From contig NZ_JAEHGC010000006.1 in assembly GCF_016107705.1 (NCBI RefSeq), forward strand, positions 186,001 through 250,000: a stretch of 64,000 nucleotides of DNA, given 5' to 3'. Shown piece after piece: positions 1 to 8,777 of this stretch; position 1 is the first letter of the stretch, and the number at the start of each line of letters is the position of its first letter. Both the position numbers and the translations under genes were made by a program. The notes beneath the pieces are model-generated. The model did no database searches. It had not been told where the DNA came from and worked only from the letters and a program-made list of their open reading frames with translations. This DNA comes from Neobacillus cucumis. Its GTDB lineage: Bacteria > Bacillota > Bacilli > Bacillales_B > DSM-18226.

Positions 1-51
1 AACAATTAGTTTTATGGGTTGTCCCTATTAAACTAGGGGCTTTCCTGATAT

Positions 52-87
52 CTTTCGTAATTGAAACATAACTTTCAATTTTGAAAG
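52..87. promoter_or_regulatory. Putative sigma-54 activator binding sites (two palindromes)
   Basis: Two related inverted repeats stand about 20 bp apart: CTTTCGTAATTGAAA at 52-66 and CTTTCAATTTTGAAAG at 72-87. They lie 65-100 bp upstream of a -24/-12 promoter, the usual place for an enhancer-binding protein site. The palindromes are seen directly. The binding protein is not identified and could be encoded just left of the window. Confidence 0.55.
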
Positions 88-150
88 ATTTAATGGGTTA
101 ATTAACGGAATAATGCAAATTTATAGAGTTTTATAACAATTCGAACCCTA

Positions 151-166
151 TGGCACAATTTTTGCA
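151..166 (+). promoter_or_regulatory. Sigma-54 (SigL) -24/-12 promoter of the hydantoinase operon
   Basis: TGGCAC, five bases, TTGCA matches the sigma-54 consensus TGGCACN5TTGCW with the required GG-to-GC spacing. Transcription would begin near 178, leaving a leader of about 190 bases before the first gene. SigL in Bacillus typically serves amino acid and related catabolic operons, which suits the genes downstream. Confidence 0.8.
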
Positions 167-261
167 AATGTAATTTTGTAGTAGTTTCACATCTTTTCTT
201 TTTTAAGAGTGAAACTCACAATAAGACAAAATATCTTATACCAAAAAATATGGGAGGTGGA

Positions 262-306
262 ATGCTGAAAACAAGTAGAAATGAGAGCGGTTTCAAATGG
301 CTATAA
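262..306 (+). CDS. Possible 14-codon leader peptide
   Basis: An ATG at 262 follows a strong GGGAGGTGG ribosome binding site (252-260) and opens a 14-residue reading frame ending TAA at 304-306, all within the predicted 5' leader of the hydantoinase operon. The spacing to the ATG is short (4 bases after GGAGG). No run of one amino acid points to attenuation. It may be chance. Confidence 0.25.
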   Translation: MLKTSRNESGFKWL

Positions 307-367
307 ATCACCAAAATCAATCATGAAAGAAAAATAACTTTTAATTTAACTAGAGGAGGTAATTCAT

Positions 368-2395
368 TTGAAGCAAACAAGACTTGCAATTGATGTAGGT
401 GGAACATTTACAGATGTTTTTGTTTTTGACGAAGAAACAGGAAAGATTTCAGTTACCAAAACTTCCTCTACTCCTTCAAACCCAGAACAAGGGATATTGG
501 ATGGAATTGAAAAAGCACAGCTAAAAGGAGAAAACATTAAGGTGTTTTCTCATGGAACAACAGTGGGCACTAATGCACTTATTGAAAGGAAGCTTCCAAA
601 GACTGCTTTAATTACGACGAAAGGATTCCGGGATGTACCGGAAATTCGAAGGGGAACGAAGCTAGATCTTTGGGATGCCTATAAAGATACGGCAAAACCT
701 TATATTCAAAGACGTGACCGCTTTGAAATAAATGAACGAATCGATTATAACGGCAATGTTTTAACCGCGGTTGACCCAGAAGAAGTACGTGTTCTCGTTC
801 AAAAATTAAAAAAGCGCGGGACTGAATCGATTGCCATTTGCTTTATGAACGCCTATGTAAATGCTGAAAACGAAAGAATTGTGAAAGAAATCATTCAGGA
901 AGAATTGCCGGATACATATGTATGTACTTCGAGCGAAGTTTTACCAGAAATTTTTGAACATGAGCGGATGAGCACAACGATTGTAAATGCTGTTTTGGGG
1001 CCAATTGTAAGTAAATATATCAGCACACTAGAGGGAGAAATGAAACAAAAAGGATATGAAGAGGATATCCTTGTTCTGCATTCCGGCGGAGGTGTGATGA
1101 CTTCCAGTACAGTTCCGCGTTATGCTGCACGGCTTGCCAGCTCAGGGATTGCCGCGGGTGCAATTGCAAGTAAACACATTGCTAAACTATGTGGCTACAA
1201 TAATGCAATCGGCCTTGACATGGGGGGAACCAGTACGGATATTTCCTTAATGTATGAAGGCGATATCCGGATTACAAAGGATTGGTACATCGAATATGGA
1301 TATCCAATCGGGTTTCCAAGCATTGAAATCTTAACGATCGGTGCTGGCGGAGGAAGTATTGCCTGGAAAGATGAGGGTGGATCTTTGCGCAATGGTCCGC
1401 AGAGTGCTGGTGCTGTCCCTGGGCCAGCTTGTTATATGCGCGGAGGGGAAGAGCCAACGAACTCCGATGCCAATTTAGTTCTTGGCCGTCTTGGAATCGA
1501 TTTATTAGACGGGAAAATGCAGTTGGACAAAGGAAAAGCGGTTAAAGCTGTTGAGAAAATTGCCGCTGATTTTGGGTATTCAAACGTTGAAGCGGCGAAT
1601 GCCATTCTCAAAGTGGCGAATGCCAATATGTGTGATGCACTAAAATTGATTTCTGTCAGACGCGGTTATGACCCAAGGGATTTCGCACTTGTAGCATTTG
1701 GTGGTGCCGGTCCTTTACATGGTGCATATTTGGCTAAGGAAATGGAAATCCCGACAGTCATTGTACCGCCGCACCCTGGGGTTGCTGCAGCAATGGGCTG
1801 TCTACTTGTCGATGTCCGCCATGACCTTTCAAAAACATACGTGAAAAACTTTGAACATATTACGCTGGATGAACTTGATTCAGAATTTTATGCCTTGGAA
1901 AAGGAAGCTGAAATTTTACTTCAAGAAGAGGGAGTAACTAAGGAGAACTCTACGCTCATGCGTTATATTGACATGCGCTATAGCGGCCAGTGGAGGTCTT
2001 TGGCAGTCCCAATCGGAACAAGAGAGCATTCTTTAGAGGCGACTCTAGAAGCTTTCCATCAAGAGCATGAACGTGAATTTTCTTTTTCGGACCGAAACCA
2101 GCCGGTTGAAATATATGGGTTGCGTTTAACTGCTATTGGAACAGTTCCAAAGCCAGAGTTTCCGAAGTTTGGACCTGATGGAAAGTTGGAAGATGCCCTT
2201 AAAGACGAGCGAGAAGTTTACTTTGATCATCAATTTGTTTTAACTAATGTTTATGATCGCGAGAAAATTCCTGTTGCTTCCGAAATTCAAGGGCCTGCTA
2301 TCGTGGAACAGCTTGATTCCACAACGGTTATCCCGCCGGATTTCACCGCAGTTGTCGATGAATACCGCAACTTAATTATTACAATTAATAAGTAA
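368..2395 (+). CDS. Hydantoinase/oxoprolinase family protein, subunit A (HyuA-like)
   Basis: Probable ATP-dependent ring-opening amidohydrolase subunit acting on a cyclic imide or lactam such as a hydantoin or 5-oxoproline. The protein has 675 residues, the normal size for HyuA. It opens with the acetate/sugar-kinase-like phosphate-binding loop DVGGTFTD (residues 9-16), which defines the Hydant_A_N domain. A second Gly-rich motif, GLDMGGTSTD, sits near residue 285. The start is TTG at 368, seven bases after GAGGAGGT. The subunit B gene follows within 20 bases and an NCS1 permease comes next, so the three form an uptake-and-hydrolysis unit. It sits behind a sigma-54 promoter. The exact substrate cannot be read from sequence; HyuA relatives also include acetone carboxylase and N-methylhydantoinase subunits. 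Confidence 0.88.
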   Translation: MKQTRLAIDVGGTFTDVFVFDEETGKISVTKTSSTPSNPEQGILDGIEKAQLKGENIKVFSHGTTVGTNALIERKLPKTALITTKGFRDVPEIRRGTKLDLWDAYKDTAKPYIQRRDRFEINERIDYNGNVLTAVDPEEVRVLVQKLKKRGTESIAICFMNAYVNAENERIVKEIIQEELPDTYVCTSSEVLPEIFEHERMSTTIVNAVLGPIVSKYISTLEGEMKQKGYEEDILVLHSGGGVMTSSTVPRYAARLASSGIAAGAIASKHIAKLCGYNNAIGLDMGGTSTDISLMYEGDIRITKDWYIEYGYPIGFPSIEILTIGAGGGSIAWKDEGGSLRNGPQSAGAVPGPACYMRGGEEPTNSDANLVLGRLGIDLLDGKMQLDKGKAVKAVEKIAADFGYSNVEAANAILKVANANMCDALKLISVRRGYDPRDFALVAFGGAGPLHGAYLAKEMEIPTVIVPPHPGVAAAMGCLLVDVRHDLSKTYVKNFEHITLDELDSEFYALEKEAEILLQEEGVTKENSTLMRYIDMRYSGQWRSLAVPIGTREHSLEATLEAFHQEHEREFSFSDRNQPVEIYGLRLTAIGTVPKPEFPKFGPDGKLEDALKDEREVYFDHQFVLTNVYDREKIPVASEIQGPAIVEQLDSTTVIPPDFTAVVDEYRNLIITINK

Positions 2396-2411
2396 AGAAG
2401 AGGTGAAAAAC

Positions 2412-4391
2412 ATGAGCAATACCCAATTAATCACTGAAGTACAAAGCAACCGATTGGATCCCGTCACATTTGAAGTATTAAAAAATGGATTTGTAAATCT
2501 TGTTGACCAAATGGCTGAACAAATTTTAAGAACTTGTTATTCGTTTGTTATTTATAACCGTGATTTTAGCTGTGCCCTTTGTGATGCAGAAGGAAATACG
2601 GTCATGCAAGGAACACAGGATATTTCCGTTCACGTGGGAACATTGCATTTAACCGCAAAGGCAGTGTTAGAGGATTTTAAAGATGATATACACCCTGGGG
2701 ATGTTTTCTTGGTGAATGACCCTTACCGGGGAGGCACTCACTTTAATGATACCCGTGTCATTCTGCCGGTATTCTACGAGGATAAATTAATAGCCCTAAT
2801 GCAGACAAATGGACATTGGGCAGATATGGGAGGCTCCACACCCGGTTCTTTCGATATTAATGCAAAAGAGCATTACGGTGAAGGGGTTCGAATTCCACCA
2901 GTAAGAATTTACAGTAAAGGCATATTTCTAAAAGATGTTGTCAATGTAATAGCAATCAATATGCGTCTTCCGGAAGAGAGGATCGGGGATTTACGTGCTC
3001 AGGTAGAGGCGGCCAAAGTGGGGCAAACACAGCTGCTTGATATTGTTAAAAAATACGGGATTGAGACCACTTTGACTGCCTTTGAAGAGGTTCAGGATTA
3101 TGTGGAGCGATTAGCAAAAGCGAAAATTGTTTCCTTACCAAAAGGTACTTGGGAAACTACAGATTATATTGATATGGATCCAGAGGTAGGAGATGGCCTT
3201 ATTCCAATTCATGTGAAAATGACGATTACAGATGATGAAATTTTATATGATTTAACTGGATCTAATAGTTATATCAGCTGCTTTTTAAACGCTGGATTTG
3301 GTGCATCTTTATCGGCTGCCTATGCTGGGACTAAAACCTTTTTCCCAGAAGTACCATTAAACTCAGGTTTTTATCGGGTCGTAAAAGTAAAATTACCTGA
3401 AAACTCTGTAGTAAATGCTCCTGCACCTGTTGCGGTAACCGGCTTCTGTTCAGGGGCCTATGAAAAAATTATGAATGCCTGCTTTGAATTGTGGTCCAAT
3501 ATTATGCCGGAACGAGCACTTGCCTGCTCCTTCAACCTAGAATACCTATTAATCGGCGGAAATGATCAAAGAGCAGATCAAAATAATTACTTTATGTGGT
3601 ATGACTGGATGGCAGGTGGGCATGGCGGCCGCTCTGACCGCGATGGCGCAAATGCCACATCCCCAGTATTTGGTGTTGGGTTAAGTGTACAGCCTTGTGA
3701 AGGTCAGGAAAGACTTTCTCCTGTTATCACAACGAAACACGAGATTATCACGGACTCCGGAGGCCCAGGAAAATACCGCGGAGGGTGCGGTGTTGAGAAG
3801 GGCGGATACTTAACAAAATTATCGAATTCTGTTATGTCCTATTGCTGTGACCGTTCACGTTCCGTTACATGGGGGATATTTGGCGGATTGCCATCCTATC
3901 CTCATGGCGCATGGTTAAATCCAGGCAAAGAAGACGAACAATATTTGGGGGCTATTTTCTCAAATGTAAAGGTAAAAAGCGGCGATTCCTTTACAAGACC
4001 ATCTGCTGGCGGCGGCGGTTTAGGGGATGCTCTTGAGAGAGATCCAAAAGCCATTCTTGAAGATGTAATTGATGAGTACGTGTCAATTGATAGAGCAAAG
4101 AAAGATTATGGGGTTATTATAAAGGAAATTGACCGGGATCTCGATCAATTTGAAATTGATTTCAAAGCAACTGAACAGGAAAGAAATTATATTAGAGAGA
4201 ATCGAAAACAATGGGTAGAAACTGACCCAATGGTTGTTGAGGAAAAGTATCAGAATGGAGAAATTGACAAATTAGATGTCATTCGACAATACGGTGTCAT
4301 CATGGATTATAAAACAAATAAGGTTTTAGTTAAATCAACTGCACAGTTCAGGGAGTCAATGAAAAAACGTTCACTTGTATATTGGGGGTAA
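2412..4391 (+). CDS. Hydantoinase B/oxoprolinase family protein (HyuB-like)
   Basis: Partner subunit of the preceding HyuA-like protein; A and B subunits normally form one complex. I place the start at ATG 2412 (659 residues) because the AGAAGAGGTG site at 2396-2405 is spaced for it; an in-frame GTG at 2403 lies inside that site. The family features are present: FEVLKNGFVNLVDQMA near the start, the NDPYRGGTHFNDT metal-site region about residues 100-112, and a C-terminal SGGPGKYRGGCG and PSAGGGGLGD region. The last roughly 100 residues are charged and may be a lineage-specific extension. Translation probably follows subunit A closely. A hairpin after the stop separates it from the permease. 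Confidence 0.88.
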   Translation: MSNTQLITEVQSNRLDPVTFEVLKNGFVNLVDQMAEQILRTCYSFVIYNRDFSCALCDAEGNTVMQGTQDISVHVGTLHLTAKAVLEDFKDDIHPGDVFLVNDPYRGGTHFNDTRVILPVFYEDKLIALMQTNGHWADMGGSTPGSFDINAKEHYGEGVRIPPVRIYSKGIFLKDVVNVIAINMRLPEERIGDLRAQVEAAKVGQTQLLDIVKKYGIETTLTAFEEVQDYVERLAKAKIVSLPKGTWETTDYIDMDPEVGDGLIPIHVKMTITDDEILYDLTGSNSYISCFLNAGFGASLSAAYAGTKTFFPEVPLNSGFYRVVKVKLPENSVVNAPAPVAVTGFCSGAYEKIMNACFELWSNIMPERALACSFNLEYLLIGGNDQRADQNNYFMWYDWMAGGHGGRSDRDGANATSPVFGVGLSVQPCEGQERLSPVITTKHEIITDSGGPGKYRGGCGVEKGGYLTKLSNSVMSYCCDRSRSVTWGIFGGLPSYPHGAWLNPGKEDEQYLGAIFSNVKVKSGDSFTRPSAGGGGLGDALERDPKAILEDVIDEYVSIDRAKKDYGVIIKEIDRDLDQFEIDFKATEQERNYIRENRKQWVETDPMVVEEKYQNGEIDKLDVIRQYGVIMDYKTNKVLVKSTAQFRESMKKRSLVYWG

Positions 4392-4395
4392 TTTA

Positions 4396-4428
4396 AATAG
4401 CAAGGGTCTCAGGATCCTTGTTATTTTT
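4396..4428 (+). terminator. Hairpin/terminator between hyuB-like gene and permease
   Basis: A 10-bp stem (AATAGCAAGG with CCTTGTTATT, one G-U pair) and a 10-base loop are followed by a T-run. It lies inside the presumed operon, so it may only reduce expression of the permease relative to the enzyme genes. Confidence 0.65.
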
Positions 4429-4454
4429 AAACAAATTTAAAAGGAGATGAATGT

Positions 4455-5867
4455 ATGGCTGAAATTATCAGACCAACGAACGTAATTAACGAGGATTTAA
4501 GTAAAGAAGTAAAAAATGATGACTTTGCATTGGAAAAAGTGCCTTTAGAAGGCAGGACGATGAGTTGGGTTAGTATTACAAATGTTACTCTAGGCGTTGC
4601 TACAGCCATGCTTTTTATTCAAATGGGAAGTTTAATGGCGACTAGTTTTGGGGCTGTAAATGCATTGTTAGCAGAAATTTATGCTACCCTTGTTGCCGGT
4701 GGATTAGGAATTGGAATTTGTTTTATTGCTGCTAAATCTGGCCTGAATGTCAATTTGTTGGCTAGAGGAGGTGGATTTGGCTACCTAGGTGCGTCGATTA
4801 CTTCGTTAATTTATGCTCTAAATTTCATTATGTACTGTGCAATAGAAGGATCTATAATGGCATCTGCTGTCCATGAATATCTTCATTTTATTCCAGCTTG
4901 GGTACTCATGGTTGTGTTTGGATTGCTAGTTATTCCACTTAATTGGTTCGGGATTAAACAATTAGATAAGCTTCAAAAATGGTCCATTCCGATATTCTTA
5001 ATATTGTTAGGAACTGCATTTGTGTTAGCTTTAAACATGAACCCTAAATTCGCAGGAAGTATATGGTCTTTTCTTCCGAAAGGAGCTTCGACTGGTGGAG
5101 CCGGTCTTCTAGCTTGTATTGGAATAATGAATGGATTAGTTGGAATTATGGCCCTCCTTGTTTCGGACTATGCAAGATTTATTAAAAAAGATGAATTTAA
5201 AATTGGTGTATTTGCGGTTGGTTTTATCCCTCAACTTGTTTGTTTTCTAATAATGGGGATTATAGGTATTTGGTTTGGAGTTCGTATGGCTGAGCAAAAC
5301 CCAGGGATTTATTTCGTTCAAATTCTTGGAATTGGAGGAGCATTATTTACCATTTTAACTCAACTAAGAATTAATGTAACGAACTTATATAGTGGATCAC
5401 TTTCATTAGCGAGCTTCTTTGAAAATATTTTCAAATTTAAGCCAGGAAGACCATTTTGGGTAGTCTTTGTATCGATTTCAGCGATTATTTTGATGTTAGG
5501 AGGCGTGCTTGACCATATTGGAAGTTTGCTAACTTTCCAGGGTGTGTTCTTATTAGCTTGGGGAGCAGTTTTAGTGTGTGATGCAGTGGTGGTGAAGAAA
5601 CTTCTAAATATAGGCCCTAATTATTTTGAGCATCGTCAAGAATATTTATTTGGCTGGAATCCAGTAGGCGTAGTTTCCCTTATTGTCTCATGTATAATTG
5701 GTTCATTTGCAGCCTTTGGATATTTTGGAGTATTTTTACAAAATATAGCTGCCTTTTTTGCCGCAATCATTGCATTTGTCTTAACGGTTCTTTTAGCAAT
5801 TGCTACTAAAGGTAAATACTACAGTAAAAAGAAGGCTAATGATATTCCACTCAACGAATATATTTGA
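4455..5867 (+). CDS. NCS1-family nucleobase/hydantoin-type permease (CodB/PurP-like)
   Basis: Integral membrane symporter of the nucleobase:cation symporter-1 family, which imports cytosine, purines, allantoin or hydantoins. The 470 residues hold about 12 hydrophobic helices after a 35-residue polar N-terminus. The FGAVNALLAEIYATLVAG and ARGGGFGYLGA segments match CodB-type proteins. ATG 4455 follows AAAAGGAGATG. Its place directly behind HyuA/HyuB-type genes suggests it brings in the cyclic amide those enzymes open; Mhp1, a known NCS1 member, is a hydantoin carrier. Cytosine or purine transport cannot be excluded. Confidence 0.85.
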   Translation: MAEIIRPTNVINEDLSKEVKNDDFALEKVPLEGRTMSWVSITNVTLGVATAMLFIQMGSLMATSFGAVNALLAEIYATLVAGGLGIGICFIAAKSGLNVNLLARGGGFGYLGASITSLIYALNFIMYCAIEGSIMASAVHEYLHFIPAWVLMVVFGLLVIPLNWFGIKQLDKLQKWSIPIFLILLGTAFVLALNMNPKFAGSIWSFLPKGASTGGAGLLACIGIMNGLVGIMALLVSDYARFIKKDEFKIGVFAVGFIPQLVCFLIMGIIGIWFGVRMAEQNPGIYFVQILGIGGALFTILTQLRINVTNLYSGSLSLASFFENIFKFKPGRPFWVVFVSISAIILMLGGVLDHIGSLLTFQGVFLLAWGAVLVCDAVVVKKLLNIGPNYFEHRQEYLFGWNPVGVVSLIVSCIIGSFAAFGYFGVFLQNIAAFFAAIIAFVLTVLLAIATKGKYYSKKKANDIPLNEYI

Positions 5868-6001
5868 TTAAATTATAAAATGAACAAATTTTAATTTAAA
5901 TTTTTGGAATAGTTGGATAATTTTTTAACTAAAAAGCATTTATTCTTCATGTAGAAAAAGTAAAATGTACATTTAAATGCATAAAAAAATAGACAACAAA
6001 C

Positions 6002-6036
6002 GGGCGCTTTCCATGTGTAAAGAAAGTGTCCTTTTT
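6002..6036 (+). terminator. Rho-independent terminator after NCS1 permease
   Basis: GGGCGCTTTC pairs with GAAAGTGTCC (two G-U pairs) around a 10-base loop, followed by TTTTT. It ends the hydantoinase/permease operon. The rest of the gap, 5868-6179, is AT-rich and shows nothing else I can name. Confidence 0.75.
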
Positions 6037-6179
6037 CTATATTTCAGGGGTTCCTTTTAGACATTCAAAGTTGTTAGTCGGTGTTTAATAGAGAGTAGGA
6101 AAAAGAAAATTGAAGATATAAACGAACAATTAAACGATTATACTAGTAACTGAAATTGTATTTAAAGGAGGTAAATAAA

Positions 6180-6494
6180 ATGGAGCAACAGGATTTTGAA
6201 AAAATTTATGAAGATTACAAACAGCAAAGTGAGCAGCAGGCTCAAATAGAAGCTGGGAGCAGTAATCCGAATGGAAAAGAAGAATTTGTTGCTGTTCGGA
6301 AAAATGATGATGGCGATATTATTGCGTTTAGAACCAGCACTGGCCGGGAATTGGATTATATCACTGCGTTAAATGACGCCAAAGCTGGAAAAATCGCGCA
6401 TATCGATGTATTCCATAAGTACGGCCGGGATATTATTAGAAGCGAACCCGATGGAATAAGAGAAAATAACTTGGATCGATTACCTGAGTTTTAA
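6180..6494 (+). CDS. DUF3892-type small protein
   Basis: Hypothetical 104-residue soluble protein. ATG 6180 is preceded by AAAGGAGGT at ideal spacing, so the longer frame opening at 6156 is not used. The N-terminal 35 residues are rich in Q and E. The second half, EEFVAVRKNDDGDIIAFRTSTGRELDY then ALNDAKAGKIAHIDVF, resembles the DUF3892 domain that is common as a stand-alone protein in Bacillus. No function is known for that family. It is a single-gene unit, followed by a run of short phased repeats and the shared terminator at 6621-6650. Confidence 0.7.
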   Translation: MEQQDFEKIYEDYKQQSEQQAQIEAGSSNPNGKEEFVAVRKNDDGDIIAFRTSTGRELDYITALNDAKAGKIAHIDVFHKYGRDIIRSEPDGIRENNLDRLPEF

Positions 6495-6508
6495 AAGGAA
6501 AACTCCTT

Positions 6509-6602
6509 CGCAGATAAATTGACTACTTTCGCAGATAAAGTCGAATGTAACGCAGATAAACTGGTGAGTATCGCAGATAAATCCTAATTTACCGCAGATA
6601 AA
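6509..6602. repeat. Five CGCAGATAAA direct repeats in exact 21-bp phase
   Basis: The decamer CGCAGATAAA begins at 6509, 6530, 6551, 6572 and 6593, each exactly 21 bp apart, with unrelated 11-bp spacers. Twenty-one base pairs is two helical turns, so all copies lie on one face of the DNA. The array sits in the 3' region between two convergent genes, before their shared terminator. Confidence 0.9.
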
Positions 6603-6620
6603 AGTCTAAACGAAATATAA

Positions 6621-6650
6621 AAATTGCCCCCTAATTTGGGGGCAATTTTT
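6621..6650. terminator. Bidirectional terminator (DUF3892 gene / leuD)
   Basis: AAATTGCCCCC and GGGGGCAATTT form an 11-bp stem with a 6-base loop and T-runs on both strands. It serves the minus-strand leu operon and the plus-strand DUF3892 gene. Confidence 0.88.
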
Positions 6651-6655
6651 AATAG

Positions 6656-7240
6656 CTATCTACGTGCAGCCTCATATTTATTAATTTGTTCCTCATAGCT
6701 TAATGTAACGCCGATTTCGTCCCAGCCATTTAGCAACATTTGCTTAGGGTAGGGAGCGATATCAAACTTGATTTCAAAGCCCTCATTATCGGAAACCACT
6801 TGCTCTTCCAAGTTCACCGTTAATGAATACCCTTCAGATTCAGCCTTGTTCATAAGGGTTTGTACTTGCTCTTCGCTTGCCACAATCGCAAGGATACCAT
6901 TTTTCACACAGTTGTTTTTAAAAATATCAGCATAACTTGGAGCGATGATGACCTTGAAACCGAAGTCTTGAACAGCCCACGGAGCATGCTCACGGGAAGA
7001 TCCGCAGCCAAAGTTATCACCGGCAACCAAAATCGATGCGCCTTGATATTGAGGCTTATTTAAAATGAAATCTTCTCTTAATTTACCTTCGTCATCAAAA
7101 CGCCAGTGATAAAAAAGGAATTGGCCGAAGCCGCTGCGCTCAATACGCTTAAGAAATTGCTTCGGAATAATTTGATCTGTGTCCACATTTGTCCGGTTTA
7201 ATGGACAAACAAGGCCTGTATGAATGCGTAACGGTTCCAT
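6656..7240 (-). CDS. leuD: 3-isopropylmalate dehydratase small subunit
   Basis: Swivel-domain subunit of isopropylmalate isomerase, which converts 2- to 3-isopropylmalate in leucine synthesis as a LeuC-LeuD dimer. The length of 194 residues is typical. It starts MEPLRIHTGLVCPLNRTNVDTDQIIP and contains the aconitase-C signature DNFGCGSSREHAPWA around residues 74-88. It is the last gene of the operon. LeuC ends three bases upstream (7244), so the two are translationally linked, and the 6621-6650 hairpin ends the transcript. Confidence 0.97.
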   Translation of the reverse strand: MEPLRIHTGLVCPLNRTNVDTDQIIPKQFLKRIERSGFGQFLFYHWRFDDEGKLREDFILNKPQYQGASILVAGDNFGCGSSREHAPWAVQDFGFKVIIAPSYADIFKNNCVKNGILAIVASEEQVQTLMNKAESEGYSLTVNLEEQVVSDNEGFEIKFDIAPYPKQMLLNGWDEIGVTLSYEEQINKYEAARR

Positions 7241-7243
7241 TGA

Positions 7244-8662
7244 TTAACCAACCTCCTGGGCAGTAAATTGACGGACATCGACGAAATGCCCAGCAACTGC
7301 AGCGGCAGCTGCCATTTCAGGGCTGACAAGATGGGTGCGTGCCCCGTTCCCTTGACGGCCTTCGAAATTTCGGTTAGAGGTAGAAGCGCAGCGTCCGCCC
7401 GGTGGAACGATGTCGTCGTTCATGGCAAGACACATACTGCAGCCAGCTTCACGCCATTCAAAACCTGCTTCGATAAACACTTGATCAATTCCTTCCTTTT
7501 CAGCTGCAAGCTTAATACTGAAGGAACCTGGTACAACGATCGCTTTAACGGATGGCTTTACTTTATGACCGCGCACCACTTCAGCGGCTTTACGTAAATC
7601 GCTTAATCTTGAATTTGTACAAGAACCTATGAAGACATGGTCAATTTCAATGCTAGAAATAGATTGGCCTGCTTCAAGACCCATATATTCAAGCGCACGT
7701 TTGATTTCATCTTTTTCACTTGCTTTTACAGCGTTGTCAGGATTTGGAACAGAAGCCGTAATGGGAAGGCACATGCCAGGATTTGTTCCCCAAGTTACTT
7801 GTGGCTCTACTTCAGCAGCTTCGATTTCAACAACCGCATCATAAGTAGCTCCCTCATCTGATGCAAGTGCACGCCAGCTTTCAACGGCCTTTTCAAATTC
7901 CGCTCCCTGTGGAACATTACGTCTGCCTTTTAAGTATTCGAATGTAGTTTCATCAGGGGTAATTAATCCCGCTCTTGCTCCTGCTTCGATGGACATGTTA
8001 CAAACAGTCATCCGCTCTTCCATAGAAAGGTTGCGAATGGCTTCGCCAGTGTATTCCATTACATAGCCCGTACCAAACTGAACACCAAATTTACCGATGA
8101 TAGCAAGGATTAAGTCTTTTGCAGTTACTCCTGTGCCAAGCTTGCCATTTACTTTAACATTTAAAGTTTTAGGAGGAGCCTGCCAAAGTGTTTGAGTTGC
8201 TAAAACATGCTCAACCTCACTTGTTCCGATACCAAATGCCAAAGCTCCAAAGGCACCGTGAGTAGAAGTATGGCTATCACCGCAGACAATGGTTTTACCA
8301 GGCTGTGTTAAGCCAAGTTCAGGACCAATGACGTGGACAATCCCATTATCAGGGTGGTTGATTCCTGCAAGGGTAACACCGAATTCCTCACAGTTTTTCA
8401 CTAATGTATCCATTTGAGTTTTTGAAATTGGATCTTTGATTACTTCGCGGTTGCGCGTAGGAACGTTATGGTCCATTGTTGCATAAGTTAGGTCTGGGCG
8501 GCGTACTTTGCGGCCGTTCATTCGTAATCCCTCAAATGCTTGAGGAGAAGTTACTTCGTGAACAAGGTGCAAATCAATATACAATAAATCAGGTTTGCCG
8601 TCTTCCTGATGTACTACATGCTGTTCCCAAATTTTTTGAATAATATTTTTTGGTTTTTGCAT
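7244..8662 (-). CDS. leuC: 3-isopropylmalate dehydratase large subunit
   Basis: Catalytic [4Fe-4S] subunit of isopropylmalate isomerase. I start at the ATG at 8662 (472 residues, beginning MQKPKNIIQ), which follows GTGAGGAAGG; a frame extends seven codons further up but lacks a ribosome site. The cluster ligands are visible as Cys in [10 protein letters not shown] and the CSMCLAMN pair near the C-terminus. The [14 protein letters not shown] region is present as [13 protein letters not shown]. It lies between leuB (with a stem-loop in the 115-base gap) and leuD. Confidence 0.97.
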   Translation of the reverse strand: MQKPKNIIQKIWEQHVVHQEDGKPDLLYIDLHLVHEVTSPQAFEGLRMNGRKVRRPDLTYATMDHNVPTRNREVIKDPISKTQMDTLVKNCEEFGVTLAGINHPDNGIVHVIGPELGLTQPGKTIVCGDSHTSTHGAFGALAFGIGTSEVEHVLATQTLWQAPPKTLNVKVNGKLGTGVTAKDLILAIIGKFGVQFGTGYVMEYTGEAIRNLSMEERMTVCNMSIEAGARAGLITPDETTFEYLKGRRNVPQGAEFEKAVESWRALASDEGATYDAVVEIEAAEVEPQVTWGTNPGMCLPITASVPNPDNAVKASEKDEIKRALEYMGLEAGQSISSIEIDHVFIGSCTNSRLSDLRKAAEVVRGHKVKPSVKAIVVPGSFSIKLAAEKEGIDQVFIEAGFEWREAGCSMCLAMNDDIVPPGGRCASTSNRNFEGRQGNGARTHLVSPEMAAAAAVAGHFVDVRQFTAQEVG

Positions 8663-8733
8663 AATTTCCTTCCTCACGTTCATATTTTTTAGGCGATTAT
8701 TTGCCTTTTGACTAAAAATCTAATTTTTAAAAA

Positions 8734-8770
8734 TATGGGTTCGGCCCCGGTAACCGAGTCCAAACCCATA
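8734..8770. other. Stem-loop in the leuB-leuC intercistronic gap
   Basis: TATGGGTT pairs with AACCCATA, and inside it CGG pairs with CCG. The hairpin begins 8 bases after the leuB stop. There is no T-run, so mRNA processing or protection is more likely than termination. Confidence 0.6.
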
Positions 8771-8777
8771 GCTTTTC

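Noticed and set aside
6509..6602. CRISPR array
   Set aside because: Repeats are 10 bp and spacers 11 bp, far below CRISPR dimensions, and no cas genes are present.
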